A DNA stretch of 64,000 nucleotides, from NCBI GenBank assembly GCA_033807775.1, contig CM066319.1, positions 140,852,983-140,916,982 on the forward strand. The letters are read 5' to 3'. The notes beneath the pieces are model-generated. The model saw only the letters and a program-made list of their open reading frames with translations. It did no database searches and had not been told where the DNA came from. The DNA comes from Saussurea involucrata (taxonomy: Eukaryota > Streptophyta > Magnoliopsida > Asterales > Asteraceae). The position numbers were made by a program, and so were the translations under genes. Each line of letters opens with the position of its first letter. Position 1 is the stretch's first letter. Below are positions 57,650 to 64,000 of the stretch, one piece after another.

Positions 57650-58194
57650 TGTTGGAAATCTGAATAGAAGACTCAGAGTTCTGAGAATGAGAACTCTGAA
57701 GTTCTGAATGAAAAGTATTGTTAAAGATGTCAAGTGTTTATCTGATAAGAAGACTCAGAGTTCTGAGAAGGAGAACTCAGAAGATCAGAAGAAGATGAAA
57801 ATGTCAATATATTACAAGTGTATGTTCTGAGTATGCTTAATCAGAAGAATGTTCAGAAGTTCTGAACATGTGGTTCAGAACTTATGTCTTAGACATTTTC
57901 TCTTTTATTCTGTTATACATTATAACATGTGTCATTGTTCTATTAGACTGTTATGTATATGTACTGTAGTGTTAGCTTTTCTTAACAGTATATATATGAG
58001 TTAGCAAATGTAAGCTAACTAACTTTTGCAACACTTTCGTATTCAATCTTTGTAATCTTTGAGAGATTCTCTCTCTAGATCTGTAATCTGTTCTTCAATG
58101 AATACAAAGCATTTGGCATCAATTCTCTATTTCTCTATTGTTTGATTGTGTTCTTATTGTTTAATTGATTGTAAGATCAATCCTGGTTTCTACA
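57650..58194 (+). repeat. 5' LTR of copia element, 545 bp
   Basis: Starts TGTTGGAAATCTG and ends GGTTTCTACA. Dense in TTCTGA / TCAGAA words between 57665 and 57895. A TATATATATGAG near 57993 may be the TATA box. The 3' partner is outside the window, so the end points rest on the terminal motifs and the primer site. Confidence 0.75.
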
Positions 58195-58196
58195 AT

Positions 58197-58208
58197 TGGT
58201 ATCAGAGC
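58197..58208 (+). promoter_or_regulatory. Primer binding site (initiator Met tRNA)
   Basis: TGGTATCAGAGC, two bases after the LTR end: the plant initiator methionine tRNA primer site. Confidence 0.9.
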
Positions 58209-58411
58209 TTGTCAACAAACAAATTAGGTCAAGATCGTGTTCTTGAAGGTTTATTGATCGTGTTCTTGAAGGTTTCTTAATCAATTCGATAATTGAATTC
58301 CGCTACTACTCGTAATTCTTGAATTCTTTTTAGATTCTTGAATTCGTTCTGTATTGATTAAGAGATTCGAATTTGTCTTTCTGTTGAATCGATTCAATTC
58401 ATCTTACAATC

Positions 58412-61400
58412 ATGTCTTCTAAAGAATTTCTCTCGATGGGGTCTAAGACGAAGCCACCTGTTCTAATTCCTGAAGAATATCAACAATGGAAAATCAGGAT
58501 TATTCAATTCTTGGATAATATTGATGAAAATATGATGATCTCAATTCGTGAAGGTCCAATTGAAGTATATGTTGATGTTGCTGCTACACCTGCTACAACA
58601 ACTACACCGGAGATTCCTGCTACCAGAGTAAAGAAGAGTTTCTCGCATTATACTGAAGCGCAGAAGAAGAGACATGCAATAGATAAAAGGGCTATTACTT
58701 TGTTGACTTTGGCAATTCCTAATGACATCTTCAATCGGATTGATAGTGGAACATCTGCTAAAGAAATGTGGGATGAAGTGGAGAAGCAGATGCTTGGTAC
58801 AACAAAATCAATTCAGGCAAAACTTAATCAATGCATCAATGCATATGAGAGATTCAAAGCAAAGGAATGTGAGAGTTTGACTCAAACATACAATAAGTTT
58901 TGCATAATTTTGAATGATCTTAAAAGGAATGGGCTAAAGAAAACCAAGTCAGAGATCAACTACAAATTTCTGAATTGTCTTAATTCAGAATGGTCATCTT
59001 ATGCTATAAGTCTTCAGATGAACAAGGATATGTGTGAAGAAGATCTGAATGATTTTTTCTGTGTGTTAAATCAGCATGAAAATTCTTTTAAACTGGTTGT
59101 TGAAGAAAAGAAAAACGTTTCAGATCAATTAGCTTTGCTTTCTGAAAGAAAATCTAAGATCAACAAGACAACAAAGAAGTCTGTGTTTCTTTCTGAAATT
59201 CCAAAGTTAGAAGAGGAATCTGAAAAAGAAGAAGGATCTGATGAGGATGCAGATATCAAGTTGATAGCAGAGAAATTGGCCCTGTTGACCAACACCTTCA
59301 ATAAAAGGTATGGAAAGAAGAAGTATGTTGAGGGTAAGTTCAGAAGAGATGGATAGGGGAGCTCAGAAGATAGATACAAGAAGAAAGATGATAGAGAAGA
59401 AAATAGGTATGAGAAAAGAGAAGAGAAGGAAGAGAAGAAAGAGAAGGATCTATGTTTCAAATGTGGGAAACCTGGTCACTATGCAAGAGAATGTAAAGTA
59501 AAGGTTGTTAAAGACTATGAGTACTATGCAAAGAAAGCTCAGTTGGCCAAAACCAAAGACAGTGGGATTGCACTCCTGGCAGAACAAGAAAATTGGCTGT
59601 ACTATTCATCTGATGAAGAGGACTGCATTCACTTCTCACAAATGCAGAGTTATATGGCCAAAATGGGTGATGAAGATGATTCAGACTATGAAGAAGGAGG
59701 TTCTGAGTCTTCAGCTGAGGTACACTCTAGTCTTGAAATTGACTTAATGATTCAAATAGGAAACATGAAATCTGAATTTGTTAATCTAAGAAAACAGATA
59801 AAAGGTTAAAGGATTCTAGTTAACAAATTTAGATTAGAAAAAGAAATGTTTAAAGTGAGATTTGAAGAAACTGAGGTTGAGAAACAAGATGTCAGAAAAG
59901 ACAATTCTGAACTTTTGAAAAGGATATCTGAGTTACAAAATGAACTTTCAGAAGTAATAGGTGAAAAAGGTGATTTGCAAATTAAAGTGGATATGTTACT
60001 TGATGAAAGAAAGAATTTATATACTAAAATTAAAGAGTTAGAAGATCTTAATTTGAAAAGAGGTCAAACTCAACAAACTTTAAGTCTTCTCACAAGCAAT
60101 GTTAAAGACACAAGGTTTTACAATCCAAAAATTGGATTAGGTTTAGAGGAAAATGCTATTTTGAAAAAGGCTCCAATAAATCTTTATGATTTTGAGGAAC
60201 TACAAGGTCCTAAACCAGAAATCCCAGATTTAGTTGAAATTTTTGTGAGACCAGCAAGTTCAATAACAAGTTCTGATAATTTATAGAAACCAAATATTGA
60301 AAAAGTACATGAGAAAATTTCTGAACCAAAAGCTGAAAAGTCAGAAAGTTCAGAAGAAAAGGTTAAGAGAGAAATTTCAAAACCTACTGAAGAAAAACCA
60401 AGATATAATACTGCTAAATTCAAGTATGATTCTCTGAATGTTAGTTATAAAGATAAACAACCAAGTTTTTCCTATACTGACATTGAGAATGTATTCTTTA
60501 ATGAAGCAAGCAAGGTTTCTGAAAATTCTGAAACAGCAAGTCAGAATTCTGAATCTGTTAGTCAAAAATCTGAATCTACTAGTCAGAATTTTGAATCTAC
60601 TCAGAATTCAGAGTCAATTCAAAGTTCTGATGAAACTTCTCAGAATTCTGAATCAGAAAGTTTTTCAGAACTTAAAAAGAGGTTTAAACTGGTTAACCAA
60701 GAACTTGAAGAACTGAGAAAAAGTTTTGATGAACTTGAAAATGATTTTTGTGATATAGACTTTAAACTTGAGGAAGCTTTAAAAGAGAACAAAAAATATG
60801 TTTTGAAAATAGAAGAGCTTGAGAAGTTAAAAGCTGAGTATGATCTTTTTAAGATTAATGCCTTAAAAGAGAATAAGGAATTCTTTAATGAATCAAGTAT
60901 TTTTTAGCATGGTGAATCATCTGGATCATCTACTAATTCTGCAAAGTTGAATGTTTCAGAAAAGGAAGAGAGCAAAAGGAAAGATGATCTGAAAAAGATC
61001 TCTGAGAAGATTTTGTTGAATACGACTTCTGAACTAAATGCCAGTAGTTCTTGTAATCGATGCAAATGTAATCTGAATACTATCAATAAAAAATGAAAAT
61101 TCTTTTCATTCAGATTTGTTGTTTCATGCAAGAAAACATCTTAAATGTGTTCATTGTGGTAGTCAATCATTTCAACTTTCTCAGAGAACTCAAATTTCTA
61201 AAACATCTTTTAAGTCTAAAGCAAAACAGAATTCAAAAGAAAAGAAGACTCGACATATTTCTCAATTCAAGTTAAAAGAAAAGAAAACTGAAAATGTTTT
61301 TAAGTCTCAACCAAAAGTTTTCAAGATAAAAAGAAATAATTTTGTAAACAGAAGATGTTCTGATTTCATAAAAGTACAAGGAAAATGGTGCCTAAAAGAA

Positions 61401-61463
61401 AACTATGAATGGAAAGTTAAAGGTACTTTTGTTAAATCTGTGATTGAAGCTAACAAGAAATGA
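58412..61463 (+). pseudogene. Copia (SIRE-like) gag, long form
   Basis: Starts MSSKEFLSMGSKTKPPVL. UBN2-type core: IPEEYQQWKIRIIQFL, IPNDIFNRIDSGTSAKEMWD, YERFKAKECESLTQTYNKF. A stop at 59354 interrupts; the same frame continues to a CCHC knuckle (CFKCGKPGHYARECK, about 59456-59500). It then enters a long Glu/Lys/Leu-rich part with coiled-coil character (59846-60286, 60670-60905) and a Ser/Glu/Asn repeat (SQNSES-like, 60530-60665). After a frame change near 61100 a Cys-His box CVHCG and a basic segment end at 61463. Gag would form the particle; the long C-terminal part is a SIRE-type feature of unknown role. Confidence 0.8.
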
Positions 61464-61502
61464 CCTATTCTGATATGGGTACCTAAATACAACTAACTGT
61501 TT

Positions 61503-64000
61503 TTGCAGGGCTGTCATGTGTGGTTTTTAGACTCTGGAGCATCAAGACACATGACAGGTCACAAGTCCTCACTGTCAAATTTCACAGAAAAAGCTGGTGG
61601 AGCAGTTAATTTTGGCAATAACAGTAAAGGACAAGTTAGAGGCTATGGTGATTTAACTAAGGGAGATTTAACCATTCAGAAAACATAATCTGTTCAGTAT
61701 AAGTCAGTTCTTGGATAGTCTTTGTGAGATCAAGTTCAGTATAACAGGATGTTTAATTCTGAGTGAGAATGGAATAAAGGTGTTCTGGGCCAAAAGACAC
61801 ATGGACTTATTTGTGGTTAATTTTTCAAAAATTGAAGCATTAACTCCAGTATGTCTACTGTCAAATAAAACTGCAAATGAATGTTGGCTATGGCACAGAA
61901 GATGTTCTCACTTGAACTTTAAGGAGTTGAACAATCTAGTTGGCAAACATTTGGTTAAAGGACTGCCAAAGATTAAGTTTGAAAGGGAATCATTGTGTTC
62001 AGCATGTGAGATGGGCAAAATGAAGAAAAGTTCTCACAAGTTGAAAATGGACTCCTCATGCATGTCACCTTTAGAGATGATTCACACAGACTTATGTGGT
62101 CCAATGGCAGTTCAGTCAATGGGTGGGAAGAAATATATGCTCGTCGTTGTTGATGAGTATTCCAGATATACATGGGTTGAATTCTTAAGAGCAAAATTTG
62201 AGGCTGCTGAAATATTGATTAACTTCATCAAAAGAATTCAAGTGTTTTTGCAACTTCCAGTTCAGAAGATTAGGAGTGACAATGGAACAGAATTCAGAAA
62301 TAAGACTCTTCAGAACTTTTTACAAAGCACTGGAATTTCTCATAATTTTTCTGCTGTCAAAACTCCTCAACAAAATGGTGTTGTTGAAAGAAAGAACAAG
62401 ACTTTAGTTGAAGCTGCAAGAACCATGCTGGCTTATTCTAATCTCCCAACCTTCTTATGGACTGAAGCAATTGTCACTGCTTGTTTTACTCAAAACAGGA
62501 CTTTGATCAATAAAAGATTAAATAAAGCTGCTTATGAACTGATTAATAAGAGAAAACCACTGATTAAATTCTTTCATGTTTTTGGATGCAGATGTTATGT
62601 TCTTAAAGATAGAGAAAGTCTTGGTAAATTTGACAAGAAAGCAGATGAAGGATACTTTGTTGGTTATTCATTAACTTCCAAAGCATTCAGAATCTACAAC
62701 AAAAGAACCAAGAGGATTATGGAAAGCATCAATGTCACATTTGATGAGTCAAAGGCAAAGACTTCTGAACAAAACAGTTCAGAACTCAATCACGATAAGA
62801 CAAAAACAATGACTTCTGAATCAAATTCTAATCCTAATTGTTTAGAACTCAATTTATTGTTTAAGGATGCATTTCTGGAACTAACTTCTGAATGTTATGC
62901 AGAGTTTGAAAATCCTAAAATGGTTCAAGAAATGAAAAAGAAAAGTTCAGAGGATCGAACAACAACAGTAATTTCTTATTCTGGTCCATCTGAGGAATGT
63001 CCACTTTTGATAAATACAAGTGGTGAACTTTCTGAGTCTGGTACTTAGAATTCTGAGCAAGATACTCAGAATTCTGAACAAGGTATTCAGAATTCTGAAA
63101 AAGTTACTCAGAACTCTGACTCTACTACTCAGAATGTGGACTTAGATGTGACACCTCAACAATTCTCAGAGCAAAGAGGTAGTTCAGAATTACAAGCTGT
63201 TATGGATGAGAATGATACAAACAACAATCTTTCTGATATTGATGTGCTTCCAAGTTCAAATAAATGAACAAAAGACCATCCTATTCATCAAGTGATAGGA
63301 GATCCATTAGTTGGAGTGCAGACAAGATCTGCAACAACAAATGAGGCAATGTTTGCAGGATTCCTAAGTATGATTGAACCTAAGAAAGACACTGAAGCCC
63401 TAGAGGATCCAGACTGGATTTTAGCAATGCAAGATGAGTTGCTACAGTTTACAAGGAATAAAGTTTGGAGACTGATTCCAAGGCCTGAAGGAAAATCAAT
63501 TATTGGAACAAAATGGGTGTTCAGAAACAAGAAAGATGAGTCAGGTGTTGTGGTTAGAAATAAGGCTAGATTGGTTGCAAAGGGATATTCACAACAAGAA
63601 GGAATTGATTATGATGAGACATTTTCACCAGTTGCCAGAATTGAAGCAATCATAATATTCTTGGCATATGCTGCACATAAGAACTTCAAAGTGTATGAAA
63701 TGGATGTCAAATCAGCATTTTTAAATGGTATACTGAATGAAGAAGTTTATGTCTATCAACCAGAAGGATTTGTTGATCCTGAGTTTCCAGATCATGTGTA
63801 TGTATTAGATAAAGCATTGTATGGTCTGAAACAAGCACCAAGAGCCTGGTATGACACTCTAACTCAATACTTATTAGAATCTGGCTTCAAAAAAGGTAAA
63901 ATTGATACAACTTTATTTTTAAAGAAGGAAGGTGATGATTTGATCTTAATTCAGATATATGTAGATGATATAATATTTGGTTCTACAAATGCAGAGTTAT
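61503..64000 (+). pseudogene. Copia protease, integrase and reverse transcriptase (partial)
   Basis: Protease: VWFLDSGASRHMTG with the DSGA active site (61503-61688). After a frame change, the GAG-pre-integrase HHCC finger (WLWHRRCSHLN ... CSACEMGKMKK). The integrase core has HTDLCGPM, RSDNGTEFRN and QQNGVVERKNKT (61711-62760). Next is a repeated NSEQ-type linker with stops at 63046 and 63265. RT follows (NKVWRLIPRPEGKSIIGTKW; KARLVAKGYSQ; MDVKSAFLNG; YGLKQAPRAWYD) with the catalytic YVDD at 63958-63969. RT is cut by the window end; RNase H is not seen. Confidence 0.85.

Larger units (their letters stand above)
57650..64000 (+). mobile_element. SIRE/Maximus-like Ty1/copia element, 5' two-thirds (runs off window)
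   Basis: 5' LTR (57650-58194), primer site, long gag, then protease, integrase and RT in the copia order. The 3' end lies beyond 64000. SIRE-like traits: a very long gag with a coiled-coil-rich C-terminal part, and the FGCRCYVLKDRE ... YNKRTKRIMESINVTFDES end of integrase. Stops at 59354, 59807, 60284, 60905, 63046 and 63265 and frame changes near 61100 and 61700 make it inactive. Confidence 0.85.

Overview
The window is nuclear DNA of a flowering plant, most likely a eudicot. This follows from plant-type LTR retrotransposons with initiator-Met tRNA primer sites, plant MITEs, a plant Helitron, and one intron-split protein kinase whose closest known relatives are plant-specific Raf-like kinases (ATN1 type). 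There is no prokaryotic or organellar signature. Only one intact host gene is visible; almost everything else is transposable elements inserted into one another.

Layout. 1-4720: 3' part of a + strand Ty3/gypsy element with a 1780-bp LTR, inserted into an Athila/Tat-like gypsy element on the minus strand (4721 to about 9990). 9991-37292: a hAT transposon complex. Five copies (A to E) of a roughly 3.13-kb element stand head to tail with a 2884-2887-bp period. The left end of each successive copy lies at the same internal 8-bp site (CGTGGAGC) of the copy before it, about 251 bp before that copy's right end. The displaced right end of one outer copy survives at 37038-37292. Copy E is split by a gag-only Ty1/copia element (19691-25791, TSD ATAAC) and by a gypsy element (26856-35276). 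37300-41736: a second, core-deleted hAT transposase and a 5'-truncated L1-like LINE. 41908-46250: the kinase gene, six exons, minus strand, 352 residues, with MITEs in its introns and upstream region. 46824-51252: Stowaway, Tourist and other MITEs, a GGT-rich repeat, a tRNA-derived SINE and a Helitron. 52021-56002: a solo LTR with another solo LTR inside it, each with its own target-site duplication. 56712-57649: a minus-strand LINE fragment. 57650-64000: a SIRE/Maximus-like copia element running off the end of the window.

Interpretation. The hAT array is best explained by insertion of the element into its own copies at one preferred site, followed by unequal crossing-over: unit D is a clean chimera of E-like and C-like halves. 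LTR insertions came afterwards, the gag-only copia element being the youngest because its two LTRs are almost identical. Independent LTR families here each carry their own short palindrome repeated many times (TATCCGGATA, CCGAAAAT/ATTTTCGG, CGAGGCCTCG, TCAGAATTCTGA). Four gypsy-type LTRs also share a small stem-loop whose stem bases change in a compensatory way. These two are the least explained structural signals in the window.
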